From Chrysomallon squamiferum (taxonomy: Eukaryota > Mollusca > Gastropoda > Neomphalida > Peltospiridae): a DNA stretch of 64,000 nucleotides. Every line of letters starts with the position of its first letter. Positions within the stretch are counted from its first letter, which is position 1. Under the pieces are notes generated by a model. It did no database searches, was not told where the DNA came from, and saw only the letters and a program-made list of their open reading frames with translations. A program made the translations under genes and the position numbers. This document shows, one piece after another, positions 36,899 to 50,300 of this stretch. The stretch spans positions 20,143,056 through 20,207,055 of the forward strand of contig CM022678.1 of NCBI GenBank assembly GCA_012295275.1, given 5' to 3'.

Positions 36899-39800
36899 AT
36901 GACGAGCATTGAGAGGCTTGGTTCAGTAATATCAAATGCTGATGATTTGCAGAAAGGTAATACGTTGGTAGTTGCATGCTGTGCCGACAGCTTATAAGGC
37001 AATACAATTGAATAAACATTTGTAGACGGCTAAGACGTAATTTATTAAAGTTCACTAGTGGTACATCATGCCTTTCATCACGCGCATATCTGTTTGTTTT
37101 GAATAACATAATGACGAATATACAACAAAAGAGTAAAGTTTAAAGGACATATTCATTATAATATTAGTAATAAAAATTATAAAATATTTAGAAATAATGA
37201 TAAACAATTGAAAACAAAAATGTCACAGGTCGATTCCTTCTCGGCACATGCTTTGAGCCATTTTCTGATCGGATGATCCTTCCTGTGCCTTCAAATAATG
37301 ATAACAGAATTAAGTAGTTAAACCCCACAAATATTGAATAACTAAAATATGATCAAACCCACACCCCCAAAAAAAACCCCCAACAAATAACTAAACAGAC
37401 AAAATAAAATTAATAATAATAATAATAAAATTTTTAATTTAAAACAAAAATGGAATGAAACCCCCCAAAAATGAGAAAAAAGAAATATTATATATTTGTC
37501 TCTTTAACGTTTTGTTCAGTTTTATACTTCAGCAAGGATTATTTCTTTATTATTATTATTATTATTATTTTATATTTTCCAGGAGCTCAGGTTGCTACAA
37601 GTTTGTTGCAGGAACGGGCAAACGATGTCCGAGCCAACAGAGTCAACTGGCAGTCATATCTGCAGTGAGTTAGAATAGTGTTATAATGATATACAGAAAT
37701 ATTGCCTTAGAATTAAAATACAGTCTTTTCACATTATGATTAACACCACTTTTGTCAAAATGACTAAATATCCAATAGCTGATGATAAAATATTAAACAT
37801 ATTTGATATCACTGAACACAATAATCTTTGAAATTTGCATAAATGAACTTTTATATACATATCTGGTGGTTGTAATGTCCAAATTCCTAGTTATCAAGGT
37901 CATTTGTGTGGACAAAAAAAAGTGGCTACACTAACATAAGGAAAATACTGGAATTAATATTTTTGTTAAGACTTTTCCATGAACAAAATGAAACTTATAA
38001 TTTAATATGTTTGCAGGGGACAGATGATAAACCAGGAAGTGTTTGAGTTCATTTCCAAGTTTGACAGCGGGAATGCTGATGTTCGCACAGCCATGTTGAA
38101 GAATAACCCCAACCAGGTAATACTATGTGAAACTTGTATTGTGTTTTTAATGTTTCTCTGTGTGTGTTTGTGTGTTTGTGACTATGAATTTATGTGTACA
38201 TATTTTGAGTGTATACAAGTCTATCTGTGTGTGTGCATTATCCTGAGTCTGTATGTCTGTGTATGTGTGTTACAGAAAAGATGGATTATCAGGAAATAGG
38301 TATAATTCCTGAAAATTTCAGAAAAATGTATGTCATCAGTGAAAATAATGTGGTTTGAGTTTGTGATGGTCCGTGGAAAACCTACACATCCACAGAGCCA
38401 TGGGTCCAGTATAAAGACTTTGACATTAAGTACAGCTTATTTGTTTGTTAGCAGACAACAACAGAACTGAATGGTTTGTTTGTTAGCAGACAACAACAGA
38501 ACTGAATGGTCTGTTGGATTCAAACAGCTACAGAACTGAATGGTCTGTTGGATTCAAATTTGTTCAGTTTCAGAAGAACGTCAGTCTTCACAGTGGAATT
38601 AAGGGTTCCCCATTTGCAGCACTGTTGTGTTCTGATGCTTGCATTGGCCTGTCATCTTCTAGAAATTCTCTTGAAATTCTCTACATTGATTTCAGTGAGA
38701 GAATGATCTACTTACAGCAACTCCATTACCACTTTCCTGAGTGAATCGGGCATTATACATATTTCCTGTAATATATATATATATTATGGATATTTATGGG
38801 TGGGTTATGTGTATGAATATTTGAACATATTTGGTGCATAAATGTGAATCTGCATGTATCTGTGTGTGTGTGTGTGTGTGTGTGTGTCAGGTGTGTGAGT
38901 GCATGCTGTTTTGTTTTGTTTGCCTCTTTTTCTGTCTTAACAGACCTGAACAAAAATGTCGATCTGTCATTTCTTTTATTAATTTATTTCAGTTTGCTGG
39001 CACGTTCTTCACCCTGATTGGTCAGATTGCTAAAGATCAAACCCTGCAGTACATTCTTACCATGCTGGATGACGCTCTGCAGGTAAATTGTCACAGACTG
39101 CTTTTCCACACATCACAGTTCCACACATCACAGTTCCACACTGACAGTAACAGATATCAGAAGAAAGAGAGATAGTAATGACTGTTGTGTCATAATTAGT
39201 CTGAAGATTCTCACTCAGTTATTTTTTTTTTTTTTTTTTATTTCTCTTGTAAGAATTTCTTTAATGATTTGTTGCTCTTTATGTTACATTTATGTGAAAT
39301 TGCTTGCAGGAAGACAAGACGAGGGTGGAGATTTTCAAGGACTTTGCTAAGAAACGCAAAGATTCTGTGTATGCCCCGTTTTTCCACTTGCTGGAGAGAG
39401 AGGACAAGTTTATTGTGTACCAGGTTAGATTTGTGTTGGCTTGGAAGATATTTAACTTTTTATTTATTTATTTATTTAATGTGTAGGTGGGTAACATCAT
39501 GTACCAAAAAAATTCTGTTTCATCTGATATTATTATTATTATTATTATTATTATTTTAAATAAAAATTTAAAAAAGTTTATTATATTACATCTGTGGGAA
39601 ATATCTGTAAGGTTGGATAAATTCCTTATCTCACTCATGTTATAAATCACTGGTCATGAATTTTTTGCGTACTTGCGTGAATGCTTGCATGTCTGTATGT
39701 GTTATATGTGTGTGATCCTCATCACTGCTGTTTAAAATCTGTGTCAATAAATGGTATAGAAACATGCAAGATTCATAATTATTTATTACGTAAAAATATA

Positions 39801-41487
39801 CTACTCAGTCTTTGATGACGTTTTAAAATGTCTAAACAAAATTAAAAAATATAAACTAGTTATTATTACTTGTCTTCATACAGTATATTATTAGCAAAGT
39901 TTTATTCTCTGTAAGAAGCAAAGAAATAATTTGGAAGTAAACGAAACCTTCGCCAGAGAGAATAGATCTAACACAGTAAATAAAAAAAATGAAATTAGAT
40001 GAAATATATTGTTGTTTGATTTGTCCTTGCACTGCAAAGATAAATAATTTTTTGTTGTTGTTTGTGTTTTGCAGTCGAGTCAGATAATTAGTAAAATAGC
40101 CTGCTGGAGTAAAGAACCAATGGACAGAAAAAATCTTCACTTCTATCTCAACTGGTTGAAAGATCAGCTCAAACAACCCGTATGTTGTTTTTCTTACTTT
40201 TTTTAATAACATTTTTTTTTTTTTTTTCTTTTTTCTTTTTTTTTCTTTCTCATTATTCAGATTTTTCAAGTTAAAGAAAGTTTGGGTAGTTTTCAAAATT
40301 ATGAATTTTTTTCATTTAATCTTTTTCAGAGTAATGGATATTGATATATGCTTTGTTTATGAATATTTACATAAACACTTTGTTTCAGAATAACAAATAC
40401 TTACATATATTCTGTTTCAAAATGATCTCTTTACATATACTACATTTTAAAATAACAAATATATATATATATGTATATATATATATACTTTGTTTCAAAA
40501 TAACAAACATTTACATGCATTTTTGATTCAGGAGAACAAAAATTTATATACACTCAGAATAATGTATATTTATACATTCTCTGTTTCAGAATAATGAATA
40601 TTGACTCATAATTGGTTTCAGAATAATGAATATTTACAAATACTGTGTTTCAGAATAATATATATTTACAAATACTGTGTTTCAGAATAATGTGTATTTA
40701 CATACATTCTGTTTCAGAATAATGAATATCTTCAAACTGCTGCTCGCTGTCTTCAGATGATGCTTCGAGTAGAAATGTATCGACTGGCTTTCATGGAGGT
40801 TGAGGGCATTTCTGCGTAAGCTAGTCCTTTGTGGAAAATTTCACCTGTGCTTAGAGAAAATAATTGATTATTATTTTTGTTTTTTAATTCGTATTTATAA
40901 TGTATTGTTAAAGTGCACCTATGGAGTGATGCAGAAATTATCTAAATATCTTCAGCGTCCTTTCAGGTTTTATTTTTGTTTGTTTATCTCTTAATTAGTA
41001 AATAAGTAAACAACAATAGAGTACTGTATTAAAATAGTCTCGGTACTGCTACGATTCTGTAGTCGTGACGTCATTGTGTAGGGATTTGCAGTTTGTCAGC
41101 TTTAAGTTGATACAGCTGTAAGTTTGCCATGTGTGCTGCTGTAATGACAGTTGTAAATGTTTAAAACAGTGGAAAAATATTCTGTAACAGTATTGTTTTA
41201 TTGTCATATTTATCATCATAGATCACCCCAAAAATACCAGTGAAAATAACAACATGGAAGTGTAAAGAATTTCAGGCAACCATTTATTCGCATTGGCCTC
41301 TACAGTCTAATTATGTATATAGGCTTGTTAGTTGGATACGCATTATGTGTGTCTATCCCTTATGCAAATATGTGTGTCTGATTGAGCTTGCCTGTGTGCA
41401 TTTGTGGAAACAGACAGCTGAGTATGTGTGTTAAAAGTATTTTATTGAGAAATTGTGGGATGTTTATTTATGTTTAAGCATGAATAA

Positions 41488-41526
<39 letters not shown>

Positions 41527-43891
41527 AAGGAGGAGGGAAGGTGTGTGTGAGAAAGAGAGAGAGAAATGAACAGAAAACTTCAGAAATTTTAATTCTGTCA
41601 AAATGTATAAACTTATTTTTACTGCAGAATTGTGTCCGTGTTGGCAGGAAGTAAAGTTGGTTTTCAGATTCAGTATCAGCTGACTTTCTGTCTCTGGTGT
41701 CTTTCTTTCAACAGTGTCCTTGCAGAGAAAGTAAACAAGTAAGTGAAACTGATAAGTACAGTGCACTGAACTGGGCATTAACAAGTAAGTCTAACTGATA
41801 AGTACAGTGCACTGAACTGGGCATTAACAAGTAAGTCTAACTGATAAGTACAGTGCACTGAACTGGGCATTAACAAGTAAGTCTAACTGATAAGTGGAAA
41901 GTTTTCAGGAGTATGCAAAATTGAACATTAAGTAGTACGTCTAAACCTTTCTGGAATGTGCAAAACTGAATGAATAAGTGAAACTAATAAGTTGAAAGTT
42001 TTTCATGAGTATTCAGAATAGAGTGTTAAGAAGTATGTCTGAACAGAATGTTAACAAATAAATCAAACTGATAAGTAAAAGCTTTTCTAAAGCATGCAGA
42101 ACTGAACATTAACGAACGAAAACATTTCTAGGATATGTGAAACTTGAAGTTGGAAACGTTTCAGGAGTATGCAAGAATTTGGCATTAAGAAGGATGTTTA
42201 AACTTTTTTCTTAAAAAATTTGAATATTAAGAGTTATATCAAAGTGATAGGTCAAGCCTTTTCTGGAATATGCAGAAATGAAATTTGAATAAGCAAGTCC
42301 AATTTATTTATAACAGAACTAAAGAGAAAATAAGTAGAAGCAATTTACAAATATTTAAGTTGTTAAGCATGTCACGTTTTCTAGTAACATATCAATTGAT
42401 GTAAAACTGAATAATCAAGTTTAAACCTAGAACAGTGAGAACTGTACAGAGAATGAGTGAGTCTAAACTTATTTAGAAGTTGGCACTGAGCAAATAAATG
42501 AGTCTAAATTTGAGTATAGCAGTAATCAAGGCTCAACAATGAACAAGCAAGTCTAGGATTATTTAGAACAGTCAGCAGTGAGCAGTAAAATAATTGAGTA
42601 AACTCATCAGTTAGCACTGAGCAGTAAAATAAATAAACAAGTCTAAATCTATTTAGAACAGTCCTCAACACTGGAAAGTGAAGTTTAAACTTATAAAGAA
42701 AGTCATAACTGTACAGAGAATATGAAAGTATAAACATTTAAAACAGCTGAAAATAAACAGCGAGTGATCAGGTGTCAATGTATTTAGGATAGAACTGAAG
42801 AACAAATAGCCTGTTTAGAACAGAACTGAACAGTGAGTTTTTTCTGTACTTAACTGATGTACATCTGTATTGTTGCTGTGGTTTGTTTGTAGGTACAACA
42901 TCATTCCCATACTAGCAGATATTCTTAGTGAGTCTGTGAAGGAGAAAGTAACAAGAATTATTCTGGCAACATTCAGGGTAAATTGAAATGGCACACCTTT
43001 CAAACTATTTTTATATTATTATCATTACTAATACTATTACTATTACTATTACTATTATTAGTATTAGTATTAGTATTAGTATTAGTATTAGTATTAGTAT
43101 TATTATTATTCTTATTCTTATTATTATTCTCTGTTATCCTTCAGTTCTGTATTTTATACACACTTACACAATTCTTTTTTTGCAATACACTGGTTAAATG
43201 TGTCATTTTGCAAACCTAAAAGTCACAAGTTAAGCATATAATGTATATATATATATATATATATATGAATATATATATTTATATATATATTTGTCATCCA
43301 ATATCTATATTTACTCCTGTAGTGTCTTAATTCTGATATAGACCTCAAAAGACCGCTTTGAAAACAGTTTTCAATTAAAAAACAGCAAAATGAATTGTTA
43401 TTTAAGGAACGATTTTGTTTTGACATTTGAATCTACTATTTATTTATTTTATTACTTTCTTTTTTTTAACCTGAAAAGACCACTTTGAAAACAGTTTTCA
43501 GTAAAAAGAAAAAACAAATAAACTGTTATTTAAGTTACTATTTCATTTTGATGTTTGAATCTACCATTTATTTATATTATTATAGTTTTATGGGTTTTTT
43601 TTTTTTTCAATTAATTAATTTATTTGCTTATCAAATTTATTTATTATTTATTCTATAAAACGTATTATTTTTTCTATATTTATTTCTTTGTGTATGTTTT
43701 AGAATTTGCTGGAGAAACCGGAGGAGAAGGAGTGTGTACAGGAGCACGCGTTGGCGATGGTGCAGTGCAAGGTTCTCAAGCAGCTGGAGTTGCTGGAAGG
43801 TCGAAAGTTCGACGACCCTGACATTGTCGATGACTTGAAGTTTGTTACTGAAAAGTTACTGTCCTCAGTGCAAGATCTTAGGTACATGTAT

Positions 43892-43930
<39 letters not shown>

Positions 43931-45385
43931 TTTTTTATTATTTTAATTATTTTAATTATTTTTTTATATATTTTGTTTGTATGATTTAGTTCATTGTACT
44001 GAATAATTGTGTGTGTGCGCGCATGTGTGTGTGTATTTATAGTTCATTCGTTATCATTGAAACCAAAGAAATTTATCACTTCTTTTATCTGTTTGTTTAT
44101 TTAAAATTTTGCTTTAGACAAAAGTCAGTTGTTTATAGCTGGTGAATACAGTTTTCAATTTTTATCTCTCTTTGGTTTACTTAAGAAGATTTTTAAAAGG
44201 TCATTTTTTTAATTTAATTTTTATTTCATTCAGCTCATTTGATGAGTATTCTACTGAAGTGAAATCAGGCAGGTTGGAGTGGAGCCCTGTTCATAAATCT
44301 GACAGATTTTGGCGAGAAAATGCCCTTCGACTCAATGAGAAAAACTACGAATTACTCAAGTAGGTTTTTAGTCTGCAACAAAGTAGCGTTATTGACCACT
44401 GTTATATTTTTGTCCTGTTTTTAATTTTATAAGAAAAAACAAAATGCAACATTAAATTTAAATTTAATATAATTTTACTTTCATTGATTTGAATTTAAAA
44501 TTTTTACAATTTGAACTGTTAAAGTTTTTGGTGGAGAATTTTGTTTCTTTTAAATGTTTAAACATGTGATAAATTGTTATCAAAATGTGTGGATAATCCA
44601 GTGTTTAAAATGATGTGATTATTTTTGTAAATAAATTTTGGTGTAAATCGTGTACAGGATTCTAGTTCGTCTGCTGGAAAGTAGCAGAGATCCACTGATT
44701 CTGTCTGTGGCTGCTCATGACATTGGTGAATATGTGCGATATTATCCAAGGGGCAAAAAGTGAGTAATCATGACATTGGTGAATACATAGTATATTATCC
44801 AAGGTGTAAAAAAGTGAATAATCATGACATTGGTGAATACATAGTATATTATCCAAGGTGTAAAAAAGTGAATAATCATGACATTGGTGAATATGTTGGA
44901 TATTATCCAAGTGGTAAAAAAAAGTGAGTAATTATGATGTAGGATATTATCAGAAGGGTAAAATGTGAAAACTTATAACACTGGTGAATACATACGATAT
45001 TACGCATGGGGTAAAATGTGAGTTGTTATGAAACTGATGAGTACATAAAACTATAATATTATCCATGGGTTGAAATTTCAGTAATTATGACTTTGGTAAA
45101 TATGTTGGACATTATCATTGTAAGTTGTGAAAGTGATGGTACATAAAAAAATATTATCCAGGCATTTCAGTAATTAAAACTGAGTAATCAAAATATTATG
45201 AATAGATAAAATGAGTTAATCATTTTACTGTGAATAGATATGATAAGTTATTCGGTGCAATTTTTTCACATTAATATCTGATACAATTAAATATTCAGTC
45301 TGTTTTTTTTTTTTCACTGATGAGTTATTCATAATTCAGTGATGTTTTTCAGATATTAATAATGACTGATGTAGTTTTGGTTCAT

Positions 45386-45418
<33 letters not shown>

Positions 45419-46821
45419 CTAGTTTTCTTTAAATTTTCTTTCAGTATGATTGAACAGCTTGGAGCTAAGCAGCTGGTGATGCAGTACTTGAGTCATGAAG
45501 ATCCAAATGTCCGATATGAGGCTCTCATAGCTGTTCAGAAGCTAATGGTTCATAACTGGTCAGTTTGAACTCTCGTTTTTCAAGTTACAACAGTTTTTTT
45601 CTTTTTTAATTGATTTTTTATTTTTTTTTTTTTTTGTTATTTCTTTCAATTGTTATTTGATTAATATTAATATATTTATTCATTTATTATATATTGTACT
45701 TGACATTTTCTTCTTCTTTCATGTTATTTATTTTATTTATTTTTATGTTAATGTATTTTTTTAAATATATTATTGAATTATTAATGTTTGTAATAATGTC
45801 TTAGTTTTAATCTAGTCAGATTTGTTTAGTTATATTGACTAATTTTGATGGTTATTTATTTCTTTATTTCTTTATTGTTGTATTTTAATAATTAATTTGT
45901 TGTAATTTGTAAAAAGGCAGTCCATTATCTCCTGATACGACAGATTGACTGTTTCTGTAATAAGTGTAGTGCTTACTTAAAAGATATTCTATTTTCTGTA
46001 AATTGATTCAAATTCATGAACTGCTGTTGCATAGCAGATTGACTGAAGTCCATGAATTACTTCTGCATATAACAGAATGACTTGAGAACATGAATAGTCT
46101 TTTTATAACAGCTTGACTCTAATCTGTAAAGAGTCAAGTCCATGAATTGTCCTTAAATAACAGAATGACTCTATTCCAAAAACAGTCAAATCCATGATCC
46201 TTCTTTTATGATAACAGATTGACTATTTTGTTTATGAGTCATGTCCATGAACTGTCCAGATATAACAGATTGAACATTCTATAAAGTCAGGTTCATGAAC
46301 TGTCTTATGTAACAGTTTGACTATATTCTGTAAAGTCAGGTTTATGATATGCAACACATTGATTGACTATTTTGTAATTTATTCTCTAAAGCGTCAAGTC
46401 CATTAACTGTCCTTATATAACAGATTGACTATATTCTATAAAGTCAGGTTCGAGAACTGTCCTCATATAACAGACTGACTCTGTTTTGTAGTGAGTCAGT
46501 TCCATGATTCATTGTCCTTGAATACAAATTGACTGTGTAATCAACAAAACAGTGAAATCAAGTTTACGACGCTGTCCTATTTTGTCAGATTCTCAACCAA
46601 CAAAACCTGAAGGGTTAACACATTTATATTAACAGTGTTGCTCTACTGAGACTCGACTCACTGAGATCTCACACAGTGGATCTGCACTGCTCTGTATCTC
46701 CTTTGTTAAATGTTCACAGTGTTTGTTTGTTTTTAATGACAGGGAGTATTTGGGCAAGCAGCTCGAAGTTGGAGAGCCAGCAAAGAAGGAGATGCCAGGA
46801 CTGACAGCTGCAAAAGCGTAG
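36899..46821 (+). CDS. ATP6V1H: V-type proton ATPase subunit H, complete
   Basis: Fourteen exons with consistent phases: 36899-36956, 37583-37664, 38017-38116, 38993-39082, 39310-39423, 40075-40179, 40718-40815, 41628-41738, 42893-42977, 43703-43881, 44234-44359, 44658-44759, 45445-45558 and 46743-46821. They sum to 1443 bp, or 480 residues; the human protein is 483. Subunit H is the regulatory HEAT/armadillo-like subunit of the V1 sector that couples ATP hydrolysis to proton transport and silences free V1. Diagnostic segments include [75 protein letters not shown] and [16 protein letters not shown]. The start codon lies in a 58-bp first exon reading [13 protein letters not shown] that ends AAAG|gtaata. 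No frame break is seen, in contrast to its divergent neighbour SLC25A32. Confidence 0.96.
38400..38565 (+). repeat. short tandem repeat in ATP6V1H intron 3
   Basis: Four imperfect copies of ACAACAGAACTGAATGGTTT / TGTTGGATTCAAA of about 36-40 bp. They do not touch an exon edge. Confidence 0.8.
40325..40717 (+). repeat. about 35-45 bp tandem array of acceptor units before ATP6V1H exon 7
   Basis: About ten degenerate copies of TTTCAGAATAATGAATATTT followed by ACATAYTCTG. The last TTTCAG (40712-40717) is the true acceptor, and the first exon bases AATAATGAATAT are part of the repeat unit. Several upstream copies are perfect over TTTCAGAATAATGAATAT. Confidence 0.88.
41734..42830 (+). repeat. 46-bp tandem array carrying the donor of ATP6V1H exon 8
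   Basis: The true exon end AACAA|GTAAGT at 41734-41744 is followed by three near-identical downstream copies of AACAAGTAAGTCTAACTGAT plus AAGTACAGTGCACTGAACTG and GGCATT, up to about 41880. Increasingly degenerate relatives of the same unit then fill the intron to about 42830 (AAGTCTAAAC, GCAGAACTGAACA and similar). Confidence 0.88.
44705..45230 (+). repeat. about 54-bp tandem array copying the 3' end and donor of ATP6V1H exon 12
   Basis: The exon end (TCATGACATTGGTGAATATG ... AAAAA|GTGAGTAA) is repeated downstream three or more times with TCATGACATTGGTGAATACA and TTATCCAAGGTGTAAAAAAG followed by TGAATAA. Degraded relatives continue to about 45230. Some 45 exonic bases are included in each copy, so the decoys carry most of an exon end with a donor. 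Confidence 0.9.
46000..46560 (+). repeat. about 45-50 bp tandem repeat in the last ATP6V1H intron
   Basis: About ten degenerate copies of ATAACAGATTGACTATATTC and TGTAAAGTCAGGTTCATGAA with CTGTCCTTAT. The GGTTCATGAACTGTC part resembles the preceding exon end (GGTTCATAACTG|GTCAGTTTGA, 45547-45568), so this could be a very diverged donor-side array; that link is weak. Confidence 0.7.
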
Positions 46822-46989
46822 TTGTGTCACCCCATTGGGCTCACTGAGTTAGTGCTGCCCATAGCCTGATGTTGTAATCAACTGTTACATTATGACGTGA
46901 ATTTGGAGATTATCTAATTAAATAAATTCAACATATCATATCATATCAATTAAGTGAATTCAGATGTGTATGAGTTTAAGTGAATTGAA

Positions 46990-47040
<51 letters not shown>

Positions 47041-48450
47041 TGCATTTAAGTGATTTCAGACATACTGGATAAAATCAAATTAACTCGTATATATTCAATG
47101 AACTCTGATATCAAGACAGCTGTACTGTCTTAAAATGTACATTAAAATATATGAATTCAGACATTGTATGTATTTCAGTCTGTTCTTTCATGTTGAATTT
47201 GCTTCACTGAACTTAGATATTACATCAGTTCATACATATTGTTTTAACATCAGAGAATTGATGTATTACATAAATTTCAGTGAATTGCAATATAATATAA
47301 TTTAAATGAATTGAGACAAATATCTCTGAATAGCGGTATAATCTAATTTCAACAAATTGAGACAAATATCAGTGAATTGAGACCTTGTACAGGTTCTAGT
47401 GAATTTGTATAGATAACAGTGTATTGTGTGAATTATTTAAGAGATAGTGTTTGAATTAAGAACATTTTTACAAACTAAGAGAACTAGATCAGATCAGGTA
47501 GTCTGTATTAGTAAATTCAGGTTTAGAGGTTGATGTTGTGTATCAGGGATTGATTTTACAATAAACAGAAGACTATTGTATTCAAAATTAAGAATTGTTT
47601 CTCAATACCATTCCTCCTTAAACACACACGCACATATATATAGTGAGCATATATATGGACACAAATTAATTTATATATTCACGATTTTACAGGTATAAGT
47701 ACACACTGATAAAAGCAAAGACAAGTAAATATATGAACATAAAAAGACAGACACACAGATATACTTTGGTATGTACAGACACATAGACAACCATCTGTTT
47801 ATATTCAATTGAACGTTAAATTCCTTGATATATTATATTTTATAACTTAAAAATGACTTTTAAAATCTTTCGTTTGTTCATTTATATATTTATTTATTCA
47901 TTAATTATTATTATTATTATTATTATTTGTTTTTTGTTCTCATTAAATATTAATACTAAAGACCAGTATTTGTTTTCTTATGAATTACAGCTTTATGAAA
48001 AAGAATTCTTTGTACTGCTTATCAGAGTGAAAACACAGCCTTATGTTAAAACTTTTGTTGAAGCAGCATCTGAACTGTAAGCTAAAAGTTTATCTGCTCT
48101 GTTTTCTTTTTAGTTATTTTCATTGTTATATCAAGCAAACAGTAAAGTTTGTTTTCTTGAACGTTCTGTTTTCAAAATCTGTTTACATTGTTCTTTTTTC
48201 TGTTAAATTAATTTTACATTCTTATTCAGTCAGCTCCCAGTTTATGATGATTGAGACAAATGCCAGGTTTGAAATTGAACGAAAATGAAAGGGAAGAAAA
48301 AAAAAAAAAAAAAAAAAATGTATATATATTAATAAATGAAAAAAGTAAAAATTATTATATTTTTAATTAAAGCGAATTTTTTAAATATTAATTTTAGTGG
48401 TGAAAAAATTATTCTAACATCGTTTATTTAAATAAAAGCAATGTATTTTT

Positions 48451-48498
<48 letters not shown>

Positions 48499-48612
48499 TC
48501 AGTTTATAACACAATTGTGTAAAGTCTGTCATTGTATAAAGGCTGGCAGTATATATATAGTCATTTGAATCATAAAGAGTATTTCTGCACAAAATAACCA
48601 ATAATGATGATG

Positions 48613-48658
<46 letters not shown>

Positions 48659-49030
48659 TAAAAACAAAACAAAAAAAAAGTGTTAAAATAAAATAAATAA
48701 ATGGAAACTATGGTATCTCTCACAAACATAGAGTTCGGTGAGCTGCTGATTTTTAGAAACTAATTAATTTTCATTTGGGTAAACTAACACAATTAACATG
48801 TGACCAATAATACAGCGTTTGTTTATGATAACTACGGATTTGTTTGTTTGTTTGATTATTTTTATTTATTTATTTTACTTATTATTTTTTTTTCATTTTA
48901 TTTACGTTTGTTTATTTATTTTCATTTTTAATTTAATATATTTTCTTAACAAAATTCTCTTTTAAAATTATGTATTTGAATTGTTTATAACTAATCATTT
49001 AAATCTATTATTGTTATTAATTTACTTATT

Positions 49031-49069
<39 letters not shown>

Positions 49070-49777
49070 TTTATTTAATTACTAATTATTATAACCTTAC
49101 TTATTGATTTATTCATTATTTATTTATTTATTTTGTTTGTTTGTTTTTCAGTATAAATACAGACTATATAAGATTTAATCCTGGTTGTTATGATAAGAAG
49201 ACAACATATTAAAAACATGTTTTTTTTTAATTTTAATTTTTTCTATATATATTTTTTTTTTTTTTATTATTATATATATATATTTTTTTTTTTTCAAAAG
49301 ACTAAAAGAAAAAAAAAGTAATAATAATAAATAAATACATAAATAATAAAAAAAAAAAAAAATGGAAAAAATTAGAAACTCCATATGTCAGAGATATTTG
49401 CACGTAATTATAATATAAAAATTAAAATATCTGACAGGTAAAAGATCATGCAGAAACTTGTTATATATTAGTCTGTTATAGAATAAGAGAACTTTCATTT
49501 GTTAATCAATATAATGCATAGTGTGTTTGTTAGATGTTTGAATATGCGTTCGTTTCACAGTACTCTTTAGAAACCTTGATCCATTCATTTAACTTTATTA
49601 TCCTGGTCTTTCCTAAATAACGCAGTGAGTTTTTATTCACTTTAGATAATCCGATAACTAGTAACAAGGAATGATGATGATGATGATGATGATGATAATA
49701 ATAATCATTTGTTATCCAGTACCATTCTTATCTTTCTTCTTCGTGTAATTATTCTTTTCCTATCATTATTGTTTTAC

Positions 49778-49820
<43 letters not shown>

Positions 49821-50300
49821 ATAACTGGTGTGATAAAGCTACATAAAGATGATATTTATATACTACTGTGATCAGGGACACAATTCCATTTTTGAATAGA
49901 TCATGTTTTAAAATGAAATAAATATTACTGTCAAAATTCTGCTTTATTTTATTCCTTCATATTTAATTTCTAGAAAAAAAATCTCTAATAAGAAAATGGC
50001 ATTTAGCCTTTTGAAATCAACTATCACGTACTTCAGAAATGACAACATAACTCGTGATGCAGTTTTCACCAGGGGAGCATAAAAGAGGGATAGCTACCTC
50101 ATGTAGCCTGAATAACATGCATACTGATTCAAAAATCGGTTAGTAGATTAAGAAAAGACGAGGAAGAAAAAAAATAAAACGTTTATTTTTTATTTTATTT
50201 TTGTAGTTACAATCGGTTTTCTTCACATCAAACAAGTCCTCACTTAAACTAAGCATTTTATCTAATTAACACTAAGGCTCGCAGTATTTATTTATTTATT
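46822..50300. other. gene-poor region between ATP6V1H and the large repeat field
   Basis: Contains (TA)n at 46988-47039 and 49033-49066, (CA)n at 48452-48496, (AAT)n at 48610-48654 and TTA tracts near 49780-49817. The stretch around 50040-50160 is more complex sequence and might be a mobile-element remnant, but no diagnostic feature was seen. No coding exon was recognised. Confidence 0.55.
46921..46926 (+). promoter_or_regulatory. polyadenylation signal candidate of ATP6V1H
   Basis: AATAAA 100 bp after the stop codon. A second AATAAA lies near 47570. Confidence 0.5.

Noticed and set aside
41711-41715. TTTCAACAG as the acceptor of ATP6V1H exon 8.
   Set aside because: An acceptor at 41627 gives the conserved [13 protein letters not shown] segment and correct phase; the internal AACAG is coding.
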